Positions 16,047 through 24,901 are shown, counted from the first letter of the stretch. The stretch: DNA of 45,700 nt from Bacteroidales bacterium (GCA_031285325.1 JAITWJ010000073.1:1-45700); one strand, 5' to 3'. Made by a program: numbers and translations. Notes: a model not told the origin generated them from the letters alone.

Positions 16047-17474
16047 TTATTTACCCCATGCTGTGTTAATGGCGTAAATATCCATTTTTTTTATCATAAG
16101 TTCGCCGCCGTTATTATATAAAATATACCCGTTGGCTCCTTCAACAGGAGTGAAATTATTTGTAATTGTTACCTGCCCGCCATTTGCGAATACTTCTATT
16201 GATGCACGGTCTATCAGAATTTCAATGGAAATTTTATTGTCAATTAGTTGAACGGGAACTGTAGTTCCGAATACCGACAGTGTTTCGTTTGTTACATTGT
16301 ACAGAATTTCGGTGCCTATATCTTTTCTTCCGTTACGAATCATAAATCCGAAATTATTTGATGTTTTAACATCGAATTCGGCTATAATGTGAAAACATTC
16401 GCCTTTAATGTTTTTTAAGGGATTGTAATTTAGTCCGGGTATAATGTTTTTGTCTGTAAAATTATGGTGTTTGCCGTGTAATGAGGCAATTTCTCTTACC
16501 GGCAGTTTTGTTAGTTTATATTCGGAGTTTAATTTGTTAATTTTAAGTTCGGCAGGGAAAGTCATTTGTCCGCTAAAAGGCATGTTTGGGTAATAATTTT
16601 CGCCATTCATCCATGCTATTTGAATTATGCGTCCGTCTTCTGCCGGAATGTAGTTCCAGGTTTTGGGCGCAAAATAGTTTATTCCGTAGTCGCTTGCCGC
16701 TTTAGCCGTTTCGGGCGAAAATGTTTCACCGTCAAAATCTCCGATTATGTAACTTCCGTCTTCATCAAATAAAATCCATTTTGTTTCTTCGGGCCGGTTT
16801 GCTACTTTTATACTTACCAGGCTGGGGGTGCCTTTCAGGTTTGCGATATCACTTTCCCATTCCCAGTTTATCAGGTTGTTTGAAGAGTATATTGACGCTC
16901 CTCTCGAATTATCATTAATTTCGCGGTTTAAAACCATTATCCATTTTTGTGTTTGTTCGTGCCAAAATATGTTTGGGTCGCGCATGTTGTCTGCTTCGCT
17001 GTGCGGCATAACAGGGTTTTTTTCGAGGTTGTTCCACATTATGCCTTTGTTTGTGCTGTATGCAATTCTTAGCCCGCAGCTTTGGCTGATATTAAACATA
17101 AGTAATGTTTTTTCTGCTCCTGTTTGTTTGCCTAAGGTATTATTTTCGTCTATTATTATCGAGCTCGACAGTATTTTGCAGTTTTCGGCATTAAATGTTA
17201 CCGGATTATGTTTCCAGTTAACCATGTTTTTGCTGCTTGCATGCCCCCATTCAAGATCGGCGCTGTTGTTGGCGTTGTTTGGCAGATACTGATAAAACAT
17301 GTGGTATTCGCTATCGTAATACAAAAGCCCGCTTGTGGTAACGTGCCGGCCTGTTTCGGGCGAGAAGTGGAATTGCGGCCTGTATGTTTCCGAGTAATAA
17401 TCTTTTTCGGGCTTAGCAGAGGTGAGCGTTAATGCCAAAATTGTGCCGGCAAATATTATCGATAAATATTTCAT
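16047..17474 (-). CDS. GH32-fold protein lacking both catalytic acids (predicted pseudoenzyme)
   Basis: A 475-residue exported protein with the full two-domain fold of glycoside hydrolase family 32 (levanase/inulinase/invertase). It has a Sec signal peptide (residues 1-20), YRPQFHFSPE (31-40), YHMFYQYLP, LEWGHASSKNMVNW, the RDP transition-state motif intact at 165-167, and a C-terminal beta-sandwich with IDRASIEVFANGG. The nucleophile motif WMNDPNG, however, reads RHVTTSG (43-49), so the catalytic Asp is Thr46. The acid/base motif ECP reads GTP (215-217), so the Glu is Gly215. Hydrolysis by the known mechanism is not expected; fructan binding is a possible role. No SusC/SusD or other fructan genes adjoin it. 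Confidence 0.88.
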   Translation of the reverse strand: MKYLSIIFAGTILALTLTSAKPEKDYYSETYRPQFHFSPETGRHVTTSGLLYYDSEYHMFYQYLPNNANNSADLEWGHASSKNMVNWKHNPVTFNAENCKILSSSIIIDENNTLGKQTGAEKTLLMFNISQSCGLRIAYSTNKGIMWNNLEKNPVMPHSEADNMRDPNIFWHEQTQKWIMVLNREINDNSRGASIYSSNNLINWEWESDIANLKGTPSLVSIKVANRPEETKWILFDEDGSYIIGDFDGETFSPETAKAASDYGINYFAPKTWNYIPAEDGRIIQIAWMNGENYYPNMPFSGQMTFPAELKINKLNSEYKLTKLPVREIASLHGKHHNFTDKNIIPGLNYNPLKNIKGECFHIIAEFDVKTSNNFGFMIRNGRKDIGTEILYNVTNETLSVFGTTVPVQLIDNKISIEILIDRASIEVFANGGQVTITNNFTPVEGANGYILYNNGGELMIKKMDIYAINTAWGK

Positions 17475-17576
17475 GAAAATTATTAAATATGTTTCTGTTC
17501 GTCTTCGGGCAAGATAATTTATTTTATTTAAACTGTTTGCATTTTCGGCGCTATTTTCATAAAAATAATGTTTTTG

Positions 17577-18278
17577 TTATTCGTTGGCCATGTTAACAAT
17601 GCTGCATGCAATTACTCCGGCTGTTTCTGTTCTTAACTTTGAATTTCCAAGGCTTGTTTCTCTGAAACAGCGCCTTTGGGCGTACTGTACTTCTTCTGTG
17701 GTAAAATCGCCTTCGGGGCCGATGAGGACAAGTATGCCTTCACCTTTTTTTACTGTGTTTTTCAGGTGGTTTTTTTCTCCGTGCCCGCAGTGGGCAATAT
17801 ATTTATTTTTGCAGATTGCCGTTGAAATTAAATTATTGAAGCAGGTTATTTTGTTTAACACCGGAAGATAGGTTTTTACAGATTGTTTCATTGCCGAAAT
17901 TAATATCTTCTCCAAACGTTCTGTGTTTACTGTTTTCCGTTCGGAACGCGCGGTTAACAGCGGCGTAATTTCGTCGATACCTATTTCGGCGGCTTTTTCG
18001 ATAAACCATTCAAAACGGTCGATATTTTTGGTGGGTGCAATTGCTATATGCAGGCGAAAATCTTTTTTCCCGAACTCTGCCTGTTTATCTGTAACTGTAA
18101 GCCGGCATTTTTTCTGATTGGCATCCGATATTTCTGCCCTGTACAATCCGCCTTTACCGTCTGTAATTTGTACTGTGTTTCCGTTGCCAAGCCGCAAAAC
18201 CTTTACTGCGTGTTTCGATTCGTCTTCATTTAAAAAAACTTCGTGGTCCGAAATATCAGGAATATAGAATAATTGCAT
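17577..18278 (-). CDS. rsmE: 16S rRNA (uracil-1498-N3) methyltransferase
   Basis: RsmE is a SPOUT-class enzyme methylating U1498 of 16S rRNA. The N-terminal PUA-like domain is recognisable from MQLFYIPDISDHEVFLNEDESKHAVKVLRLGNG. The SPOUT domain contains LHIAIAPTKNIDRFEWFIEKAAEIGIDEITPLLTARSERK, LVLIGPEGDFTTEEV (the SAM-binding GPEG) and SLGNSKLRTETAGVIA, the RILRTETA-type knot motif. The length is 233 aa, normal for the family. It has 102 bp of spacer to the GH32-like gene and appears to stand alone. Confidence 0.95.
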   Translation of the reverse strand: MQLFYIPDISDHEVFLNEDESKHAVKVLRLGNGNTVQITDGKGGLYRAEISDANQKKCRLTVTDKQAEFGKKDFRLHIAIAPTKNIDRFEWFIEKAAEIGIDEITPLLTARSERKTVNTERLEKILISAMKQSVKTYLPVLNKITCFNNLISTAICKNKYIAHCGHGEKNHLKNTVKKGEGILVLIGPEGDFTTEEVQYAQRRCFRETSLGNSKLRTETAGVIACSIVNMANE

Positions 18279-18469
18279 GTTTACGGTTGTGTTATGTGCT
18301 GTTAGCGCTTTGTTTTTTATGAAATTGTTTTTGTATATGTTCCGGCAGGCTCCCGTATATTATTGTTTGAATGCCGTTCGGTTTAAAAGCTTTGTTCGTT
18401 TTATTGCGAAGATACACATTGTTTTACAAATTCCGGTGATTGTATTTTGTTGAATGTGAAAATTTGTTC

Positions 18470-18720
18470 CGCGCACCGTCCCCGAAGTTCCGCGCACCGT
18501 CCTCGAAGTTCCAGCCCCCGTCCCCGAAGTTCCAGCCCTCGTCCTTGAAGTTCCAGCCCCCGTCCTTGAAGTTCAATCCCCCGTCCCCGAAGTTCAATCC
18601 CCAGTTCCCGAAGTTCCAGCCCCAGTTCTCGAAGTTCAAACCCTCGTTCCCGAACTTCCAGCCCTCGTCCCCGAATTTCCAGACTCAGTCCTTGAAGTTC
18701 AATCCCTCGTCCTTGAAATT
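18470..18720. repeat. 21-bp minisatellite (about 12 units)
   Basis: About twelve tandem copies of a 21-bp unit close to GAAGTTCCAGCCCCCGTCCCC lie between rsmE and the aminopeptidase gene. Since 21 is a multiple of 3, all frames without a stop stay open across it, producing spurious ORFs on both strands (182, 103 and 71 aa) of the type ELRGRGL repeated. No start context, signal or family supports translation. The rest of the 645-bp gap (18279-18469 and 18721-18923) contains nothing that I can identify. Confidence 0.9.
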
Positions 18721-18923
18721 GCTGAGCATGCCGATAAATGTTTTTTTGTGAAGTTAACGAAGTAACTGTTATTCGATGCGGAGTGAATGCGCCGTTTTTT
18801 GTTTCGTTTTCATGTAAATATAATTTCAACCCCTTCCGCAGCTTTTTCGCGCTGTGCGTTATGCCGGCGGCGCCTGCGGGGCTGAAAGGCGGAAATGGGG
18901 CAGGGGCGTATCTGTTTGCCATA

Positions 18924-20714
18924 TTATACGGGTTTGGTAATTTCGGCAAGAAATAACCGGTGCTCTTTACTTAAACAGTGTGTTAATTCGTTTTTTACTC
19001 TCAGGTGGTAGGTGTTCAGCCATTCTTTTTCGTTAGGCGTTAGCAGTTCAAAATCAATCAAACTTGTATCGACAGGGCACAGGGTGAGGGTTTCAAAACA
19101 TAAGAACTTGCCGAATTCATTTTCTTCTTTTTCAACACAAACTATCATGTTCTCTGTTCTGATACCGTATAGCCGGCTGCGGTATATGGCGGGTTCATTC
19201 GAAAAAACCATTCCGGGCTCAATCGGATTCGGATTAAAATCGGGGCGAATGGCTACCGGGCCTTCATGAACATTAAGGAAGTGCCCCACTCCGTGTCCGG
19301 TGCCGTGCCCGTAGTTTAGCCCTTTTTCAAGAAGCGGCTTCCGCGCCAAAATATCCAGCTGGCAGCCTTTTGTGCCAACAGGGAAAACAGCAGCGGTAAG
19401 CGCTATCATTCCTTTCAGTACCAGTGTAAAATCAATTTTTTGCTGATCAGTAACTTCGCCAAGTGCAATTGTACGTGTAATATCTGTTGTGCCGTCTTTG
19501 TACTGCCCTCCCGAATCTATAAGCAGCAGCCCCCGGGGTTCAAGCGGCAGCGCATTGTTTGCATCAACGCTCAGATGAACAATTGCACCATGATTTTTAT
19601 ACCCGACTATCGGCGGGAAACTTTCGCAATCGTACCCCGGCTGTTTAGAACGTATTTCATCGAGTTTTCTCCCAACGGTATATTCTGTAATATTGCCTTT
19701 CCCGATATTTTGCCTTATCCAGTATAAAAATTCAACCATAGCAGCGCCGTCTTTAATCATCGCACTGCGAAACCCGTTCAGCTCAACAGTGTTTTTCCTT
19801 GCTTTTTGAAGTTTTACCGGCGAGGCGCCTTCAATAAACGAGTTGCCGTTCTTTTCAAGTATTTCGAAAACAGAATAATTTAAGGTTGAAGGGTCAATAA
19901 AAATTTTTGTTCCGCCTGTTGCGCCCGTTTCATTCAGCCATGCGAAAAAATCGCCATACTCATGTACCGATATTTTTTCTTTTTCGAGTTGTGCCAAAAG
20001 TTGTGGCCCAATACCCGATTTATTTGTGAAAAGGAGCATTTCATTTTCGCCAATCACGCCATAACCGGTAAAAACAGGACTGCAATTAACTGCATTACCT
20101 CTAAGATTAAACATCCATGCAAGTTCGTCTAATGTTGAAATAATATTAAAACAAGCGCCTGTTTTTTTAAGTTCGGCAGCTTGTTGTTCCCATTTTTCCT
20201 TCCGCGATACGCCTGCATATTTTAACGGGAAATCGTAAACGCTGCTGCATGGCGTTTCAGGCCGGTTCTCCCATACTTTATCCAACAAACCGGTAGTTTT
20301 TACCAAAACAATCTCTTGAGTATCCAGTTCTCTGTGCAATATTCTGAAACCGTTCACCGTTAATGCCTGCGGTTCGAATCCTACCTTACTCTTCGGTTTC
20401 AATTTTTCTGAAAGCCACTTTTCAGGCGAAATAGCGCCCGTTACTCCCATCTTGAACATTTTTACACCCGAACCTTTCAGCTGTTCTTCAGCCTGAATAA
20501 AATACCGCGAGTCAGTCCACAAACCGGCATCTTCCTGTGTAATTGCAACAATACCGCAAGAACCGGTAAAACCGGTAAGAAATTCGCATATCTTCCATTT
20601 TTCGGGTAAGTATTCATTCGAATGCGGGTCGGTTCCCGATATGTAAAATGCATCCAAATTTTGTTTAAGCATTTCGAGGCGCAGAGCCTTTAACCTGTTT
20701 TTAATTTCGTTCAT
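18924..20714 (-). CDS. Xaa-Pro aminopeptidase (M24B, aminopeptidase P family)
   Basis: A 596-residue M24B metallopeptidase removing N-terminal residues that precede proline. It has the long three-domain build of cytosolic aminopeptidase P1-like enzymes: two N-terminal creatinase-like domains (ISGTDPHSNEYLPEKWKICEFLTGFTGSCG, then a second domain to about residue 310), and a C-terminal pita-bread domain. The dinuclear metal ligands are visible in LIDSGGQYKDGTTDITRT (two Asp), GHGTGHGVGHFLNVHEGP (His), SNEPAIY (Glu) and GIRTENM (Glu). The start is the ATG at 20714. No operon partner is evident; it is followed by the 21-bp minisatellite. Confidence 0.95.
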   Translation of the reverse strand: MNEIKNRLKALRLEMLKQNLDAFYISGTDPHSNEYLPEKWKICEFLTGFTGSCGIVAITQEDAGLWTDSRYFIQAEEQLKGSGVKMFKMGVTGAISPEKWLSEKLKPKSKVGFEPQALTVNGFRILHRELDTQEIVLVKTTGLLDKVWENRPETPCSSVYDFPLKYAGVSRKEKWEQQAAELKKTGACFNIISTLDELAWMFNLRGNAVNCSPVFTGYGVIGENEMLLFTNKSGIGPQLLAQLEKEKISVHEYGDFFAWLNETGATGGTKIFIDPSTLNYSVFEILEKNGNSFIEGASPVKLQKARKNTVELNGFRSAMIKDGAAMVEFLYWIRQNIGKGNITEYTVGRKLDEIRSKQPGYDCESFPPIVGYKNHGAIVHLSVDANNALPLEPRGLLLIDSGGQYKDGTTDITRTIALGEVTDQQKIDFTLVLKGMIALTAAVFPVGTKGCQLDILARKPLLEKGLNYGHGTGHGVGHFLNVHEGPVAIRPDFNPNPIEPGMVFSNEPAIYRSRLYGIRTENMIVCVEKEENEFGKFLCFETLTLCPVDTSLIDFELLTPNEKEWLNTYHLRVKNELTHCLSKEHRLFLAEITKPV

Positions 20715-20869
20715 TCTGAAAAATTACATTTATCTAACCACGGCAAATTCTATTCTCCAAATAAGTCTGATAAGTAAAAAAGATACCCACACATACAGCA
20801 ATCTAACTGTTATTTCTATACCCTTTCCCTAAAAAGCAAAGAATAGTATTAAAACTGTAAATATTACAA

Positions 20870-20898
20870 AAAAAGCCCGATTTTACTCAGGCTTTTTG
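20870..20898 (-). terminator. Rho-independent terminator after tRNA(CAT)
   Basis: On the minus strand AAAAAGCC and GGGCTTTTT form a stem around TGAGTAAAATC, with a T-run at the distal side. It lies about 35 nt beyond the 3' end of the tRNA, so it fits that short transcript. Confidence 0.75.
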
Positions 20899-20930
20899 TT
20901 GTAACTACTTGTTATGATTATATTCTTGGG

Positions 20931-21004
20931 TGGGCCCAGCTGGGCTTGAACCAGCGACCCCCTGATTATGAGTCAGATGCTCTAACCGACTGAGCTATGG
21001 GCCC
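20931..21004 (-). tRNA. tRNA with CAT anticodon (elongator Met, or Ile2)
   Basis: A 74-nt tRNA on minus: 5' GGGCCCA pairs fully with TGGGCCC, the D arm is AGCTCAGTCGGTTAGAGC, the anticodon arm is CTGACTCATAATCAG (CAT), and the T arm contains GGTTCAAGCC. CCA is not encoded (CCC follows the discriminator A), unlike the tRNA-Asp in this window. The body is not an initiator, because the acceptor 1-72 pair is intact. Elongator tRNA-Met and the lysidine-modified tRNA-Ile2 cannot be separated with certainty by eye. Confidence 0.93.
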
Positions 21005-21204
21005 AAAAACACAGCACTTATTTATGTACTCTGTAAAATTTCAGCGCACAAGTTTACAACTTTACCGTAAGATATACAAATAATTTTATCCAAATTACAC
21101 TTTATTTAAAAATAATTTTCAATGGCGAAGAATAGATATGTAAAAACCAACAGTCTCGTTTTTTATTCGCAAAATATAGTACATTTACAATTCAGATTTT
21201 TTTT

Positions 21205-22311
21205 ATGGAAAAAGCAATACACCGTTATACTGAAAACGATCCTGAATTTATTAAAGTAAACAAGGGTATTAAACAACCTGAAATTGTAGATAGGGAATCG
21301 GTAAAACGTTTTCTTGCAAAAAGAAAAAAATTATTATCAGTTGATGAATATGTGGAAGGTATTCTGAACGGCAACATTACGGTTTTAAGCAGAGCCGTAA
21401 CTTTGGTTGAAAGTTCGAAATCTGAACATCAGGATATTGCACAGGAAATAATAACACGGTGTTTACCACATAGTGGAAATTCGATTCGGGTAGGAATTAC
21501 AGGCATTCCGGGAGTTGGGAAAAGTACATTCATAGAAGCGCTTGGGAAACATATCACCTCAAACGGAGGAAGGCTTGCCGTACTTGCAATCGACCCCAGC
21601 AGCGAACGGTCGAAAGGTAGTATTCTTGGCGATAAAACCCGTATGGAAGAACTTGTTGGCGACAAAAACGCTTATATACGCCCAAGCCCATCGGCAGGTT
21701 CACTGGGCGGGGTAGCCCGTAAAACAAGAGAAACCATTGTTCTTTGCGAAGCTGCCGGTTTTAATCATATTTTTATTGAAACCGTTGGTGTAGGGCAAAG
21801 CGAAACAACAGTACATTCAATGACTGATTTTTTTCTCCTTATAATGCTTGCAGGCGCAGGCGACGAATTACAGGGAATTAAGCGCGGAATAATGGAAATG
21901 GCCGATTTTATTGCCATAAACAAAGCCGATGGAAGTAATATTGAAAAAGCACAAACGGCAAGGGTACAGTATAAAAATGCACTGCACCTTTTTCCGCAAA
22001 AAGAATCGAAATGGGACCCCGATGTTTTAACATGTTCAGCAATCAATAAAACAGGTATTCCTGAAATATGGACAAATATTGAAGAATATAGGCAAATTAC
22101 AACCCAAAACGGTTATTTTTCATTAAAACGAAATGAACAATCAATATACTGGATGTACGAAACTATCGATAATCAGCTTAAACGAATTTTTTATAATCAT
22201 CCGTTGATAAAGAAAAAAATTAACGAAATGGAGCATAAAGTTTTGAACAATCAGAAAAGTTCGTTTTTAGCTGCCGGTGAATTATTGAAATTGTATAATG
22301 AAAGATCTTAA
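21205..22311 (+). CDS. meaB: Methylmalonyl-CoA mutase-associated GTPase MeaB (ArgK family)
   Basis: MeaB is the G3E-type GTPase chaperone that protects and reloads B12-dependent methylmalonyl-CoA mutase, an enzyme of the succinate-propionate route used by many Bacteroidales. Motifs: P-loop GITGIPGVGKSTFIEALG (about residues 97-114), AIDPSSERSKGSILGDKTRM, RPSPSAGSLGGVARKTRE, FIETVGVGQSE and base-specificity NKADG. The length is 368 aa, slightly longer at the N-terminus than the usual 320-340. The mutase subunits are not in the window. A possible -7 box (TACATTTAC, about 21179-21187) lies just upstream. lpdA follows 72 bp downstream on the same strand. Confidence 0.95.
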   Translation: MEKAIHRYTENDPEFIKVNKGIKQPEIVDRESVKRFLAKRKKLLSVDEYVEGILNGNITVLSRAVTLVESSKSEHQDIAQEIITRCLPHSGNSIRVGITGIPGVGKSTFIEALGKHITSNGGRLAVLAIDPSSERSKGSILGDKTRMEELVGDKNAYIRPSPSAGSLGGVARKTRETIVLCEAAGFNHIFIETVGVGQSETTVHSMTDFFLLIMLAGAGDELQGIKRGIMEMADFIAINKADGSNIEKAQTARVQYKNALHLFPQKESKWDPDVLTCSAINKTGIPEIWTNIEEYRQITTQNGYFSLKRNEQSIYWMYETIDNQLKRIFYNHPLIKKKINEMEHKVLNNQKSSFLAAGELLKLYNERS

Positions 22312-22383
22312 CAGTGTATATGTTCTTCATGTTTCAATTTTAATATAGTTGAAATAAAACAGTGTTACAAAAGAAAACTCATA

Positions 22384-23775
22384 ATGAATTACGATGTTAT
22401 TATAATAGGCAGCGGCCCGGGCGGATATGTGTCTGCTATCCGTGCCTCGCAGTTAAAATTAAAGGTAGCTGTTGTTGAGAAAGAAAACTTGGGCGGCATT
22501 TGCCTAAACTGGGGATGCATACCAACCAAATCGTTATTAAAAAGCGCTCAGATTTTTGAGTACGCCAAACATGCAGCCGATTATGGTATTTCTATTCAAG
22601 ATGGCGTTAAACCCGATTTTAATGCTATAATGAAACGCAGTCGTGATGTTGCCGGAAATATGAGTAAAGGAATTCAGTTCCTTTTCAAAAAAAATAAAGT
22701 TGAATTGATTTTGGGGTTCGGTAAACTGGCCGGCAAAAATAAAGTTGAAGTTACCTGCAATTCGGGAGAAAAAACAATATATACGGCAAAACATATAATT
22801 ATAGCAACAGGAGCTCGTTCGCGCGAACTTCCAAATTTGCTGCAAAACGGGCAAAACATTATCGGTTACAGGCAAGCCCTTACTCTCGAAAAGCAACCCG
22901 GTAGCATGGTTGTTGTTGGTTCAGGTGCAATTGGAAGCGAGTTTGCCTGTTTCTATAAATCAATAGGAACTGATGTTACTCTGATAGAATTTATGCCTAC
23001 ACTTATTCCTAACGAAGATGAAGAAGTTGCCAGGCAACTTGAACGTTCTTTCAAGAAAATGAAAATGAAAGTTTACACAAACTCTTCGGTTTACAGGGTA
23101 GATGTTTCGGATAAAAAATGTAACGTTTTTATAAAAACAAAAAAAGGAGAAGAGGTAATTGAAACAGATATAGTACTTTCTGCAGTAGGAATAGCGCCAA
23201 ATACCGAAGGAATAGGTTTGGAAGAAACAGGTGTTATTACCGAAAACAACTTGGTTAAGGTTGATGAATGTTATAAAACAAATGTTGAAGGAATATACGC
23301 AATCGGAGATATTATTAAAAGTCCTGCCCTTGCCCACGTAGCATCGGCTGAAGGAATTATTTGTGTTGAAAAAATTGCCGGATTAAATCCCGAACCTGTT
23401 AATTATGGCAACATTCCGGGGTGTATATATACAAATCCGGAAATTTCATCGGTAGGTTTAACAGAAAACGGGGCAAAAGAAGCAGGTTACGATATAAAAG
23501 TTGGAAAATTTCCGTATTCGGCAAATGGTAAAGCCAGCGCTTCAGGACAAAAAGATGGTTTTGTAAAACTTATTTTCGATGCAAAAAACGACAAATTACT
23601 TGGCGCACACATGATTGGCGAAAATGTTACCGAAATGATATCAGAACTGGTAATTGCAAAGAAATTGGGAATTACAAGTAACGAATTATTAAAAATAATA
23701 CACCCGCATCCGACTATGAGCGAGGCAACAGTAGAAGCTGCTGCCGCCGCCTTAGGGAAAGCTATACATATGTGA
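22384..23775 (+). CDS. lpdA: Dihydrolipoyl dehydrogenase
   Basis: The FAD-dependent E3 component of 2-oxoacid dehydrogenase or glycine cleavage complexes, reoxidising dihydrolipoamide with NAD+. FAD motif GSGPGGYVSAIRASQ (about residues 9-23), redox-active disulfide GGICLNWGCIPTKS (CxxxxC), NAD motif VVVGSGAIGSEFACFYKSIG, GIYAIGDI (second FAD contact), and the C-terminal HPHPTMSEATVEAA with the catalytic His-Glu pair are all present. The length is 463 aa, normal. The partner E1/E2 genes are not adjacent, so the complex served is not fixed by context; linkage to meaB is noted. Confidence 0.96.
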   Translation: MNYDVIIIGSGPGGYVSAIRASQLKLKVAVVEKENLGGICLNWGCIPTKSLLKSAQIFEYAKHAADYGISIQDGVKPDFNAIMKRSRDVAGNMSKGIQFLFKKNKVELILGFGKLAGKNKVEVTCNSGEKTIYTAKHIIIATGARSRELPNLLQNGQNIIGYRQALTLEKQPGSMVVVGSGAIGSEFACFYKSIGTDVTLIEFMPTLIPNEDEEVARQLERSFKKMKMKVYTNSSVYRVDVSDKKCNVFIKTKKGEEVIETDIVLSAVGIAPNTEGIGLEETGVITENNLVKVDECYKTNVEGIYAIGDIIKSPALAHVASAEGIICVEKIAGLNPEPVNYGNIPGCIYTNPEISSVGLTENGAKEAGYDIKVGKFPYSANGKASASGQKDGFVKLIFDAKNDKLLGAHMIGENVTEMISELVIAKKLGITSNELLKIIHPHPTMSEATVEAAAAALGKAIHM

Positions 23776-23951
23776 TAAAAGACAATCTGTACCAACAAAT
23801 TTCTTCACGTTTCTTGATAGCATTGAAAAAATATTATTTAGAACAAAACAAAAATGTTCCAATATATATCGCGAATTTGGAAAATATGTGTTTAGATGTC
23901 AATGAGTTTTCAGAAATAAGAAATATTTGGATAAATGATGAGTTTAATTAA
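23772..23951 (+). CDS. Possible 59-aa small protein overlapping the lpdA stop
   Basis: A GTG at 23772 overlaps the lpdA stop (ATGTGA) and opens a 59-codon frame (MIKDNLYQQISSRFLIALKKYY...IRNIWINDEFN) ending at TAA 12 bp before the Fic ORF. The composition is protein-like (Leu/Ile helices, Lys/Glu/Asn surface), and the position between lpdA and fic would fit translational coupling. There is no Shine-Dalgarno site of its own and no family I recognise. It may be a real small protein, a Fic partner, or the C-terminal scar of a gene lost when the Fic cassette entered. It was below the ORF-track cutoff. Confidence 0.35.
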   Translation: MIKDNLYQQISSRFLIALKKYYLEQNKNVPIYIANLENMCLDVNEFSEIRNIWINDEFN

Positions 23952-23968
23952 TATATAGGAGTATGGCG

Positions 23969-24853
23969 ATGAGCAACAACACAAAAATATCAATCCGTTT
24001 CTTTGATGACCGCGAAGTGCGTGCCGTTTGGGACGAAGAAAACGCCAAATGGTGGTTTTCGGTTTTGGATATCGTAGCTGTTCTTACCGACCAGGATGAC
24101 TATACCAGAACGCGAAACTATTGGAAATACCTCAAAGCGAAATTGAAGAAGGAAAATAGTGAAGTGGTTAGTATTACTACCCAGTTGAAACTTCTCGCAC
24201 CTGATGGGAAAAAGCGTTTAACCGATATGCTCGATTATAACGGCATCATTGCTCTCGGCAAACAATTTCCCGGCAAAAAGGCAAATAGGTTTATCGAATG
24301 GTTTACCTTTAGCGATGAAAGCATAGACGGTAAAAGCAAAACAAAGGCGTATGCTCTGTTTGAAAGTTCATTTATCAACAGTATTGAGGTGGGGACAAGC
24401 AAAGGCTTACAGCAAATACATGGCTACCTGTTTGGGGGCTTGTATGATTTTGCAGGACAGATAAGGCAAAAGAACATCTCGAAAGGCGGTTTTCAGTTTG
24501 CTGTGTCACACTTTCTTGGCGGTACCTTAAAGCAAATAGAAGAAATGCCCGAAACAACATTGAATGAGATTATCGACAAATATATTGAGATGAACATTGC
24601 CCACCCATTTATGGATGGCAACGGCAGAAGCACACGCATTTGGCTTGATTTGATGCTGAAACGTTCTATGAAAAAGTGTGTGGATTGGAGCAAAATAGGC
24701 AAAACCGAGTATATGAATGCTATGATAGAAAGCCCAATAGATAGTACCACTATTAAGGCTTTGATTGAAGGCGCTTTAACCAACAAAATCAATGATAGGG
24801 AAATGTTTATGAAAGGAATTGATTACTCGTATTACTATGAAGAAAACGAGTAG
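23969..24853 (+). CDS. BRO-N domain Fic protein with class III inhibitory motif
   Basis: A Fic-domain enzyme, expected to AMPylate a target protein. Numbering follows the track ORF that begins at 23963. The N-terminus (residues 8-118, ISIRFFDDREVRAVWDEEN...WWFSVLDIV) resembles the BRO-N/phage antirepressor domain. The Fic core has the full catalytic motif HPFMDGNGRSTR (214-225). The C-terminal segment DREMFMKGIDYSYYYEENE carries SYYYE, matching the (S/T)xxxE inhibitory helix of class III Fic proteins such as the Neisseria enzyme, although the usual Gly/Asn after Glu is Glu. AGGAG at 23957-23961 lies 7 nt before the second ATG (23969), so this start is chosen over 23963. A Shine-Dalgarno site this strong is unusual among its neighbours and hints at acquisition. 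Confidence 0.88.
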   Translation: MSNNTKISIRFFDDREVRAVWDEENAKWWFSVLDIVAVLTDQDDYTRTRNYWKYLKAKLKKENSEVVSITTQLKLLAPDGKKRLTDMLDYNGIIALGKQFPGKKANRFIEWFTFSDESIDGKSKTKAYALFESSFINSIEVGTSKGLQQIHGYLFGGLYDFAGQIRQKNISKGGFQFAVSHFLGGTLKQIEEMPETTLNEIIDKYIEMNIAHPFMDGNGRSTRIWLDLMLKRSMKKCVDWSKIGKTEYMNAMIESPIDSTTIKALIEGALTNKINDREMFMKGIDYSYYYEENE

Positions 24854-24901
24854 CATTTATCAGAATATGGCGATAATCTAACCAGATTAATTGGGGTTGA
24901 T

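Noticed and set aside
17515-17535. AAACTGTTTGCATTT as another end of the repeat-element family
   Set aside because: Only a partial match to AAACTGTTTTGAATTT, with no array or adjacent end block nearby.
18401-18949. 182-aa minus-strand ORF (and 103/71-aa relatives) across the 21-bp repeat
   Set aside because: The frame is open only because the repeat length is a multiple of three; it overlaps the end of the aminopeptidase gene and has no start signal or family features.
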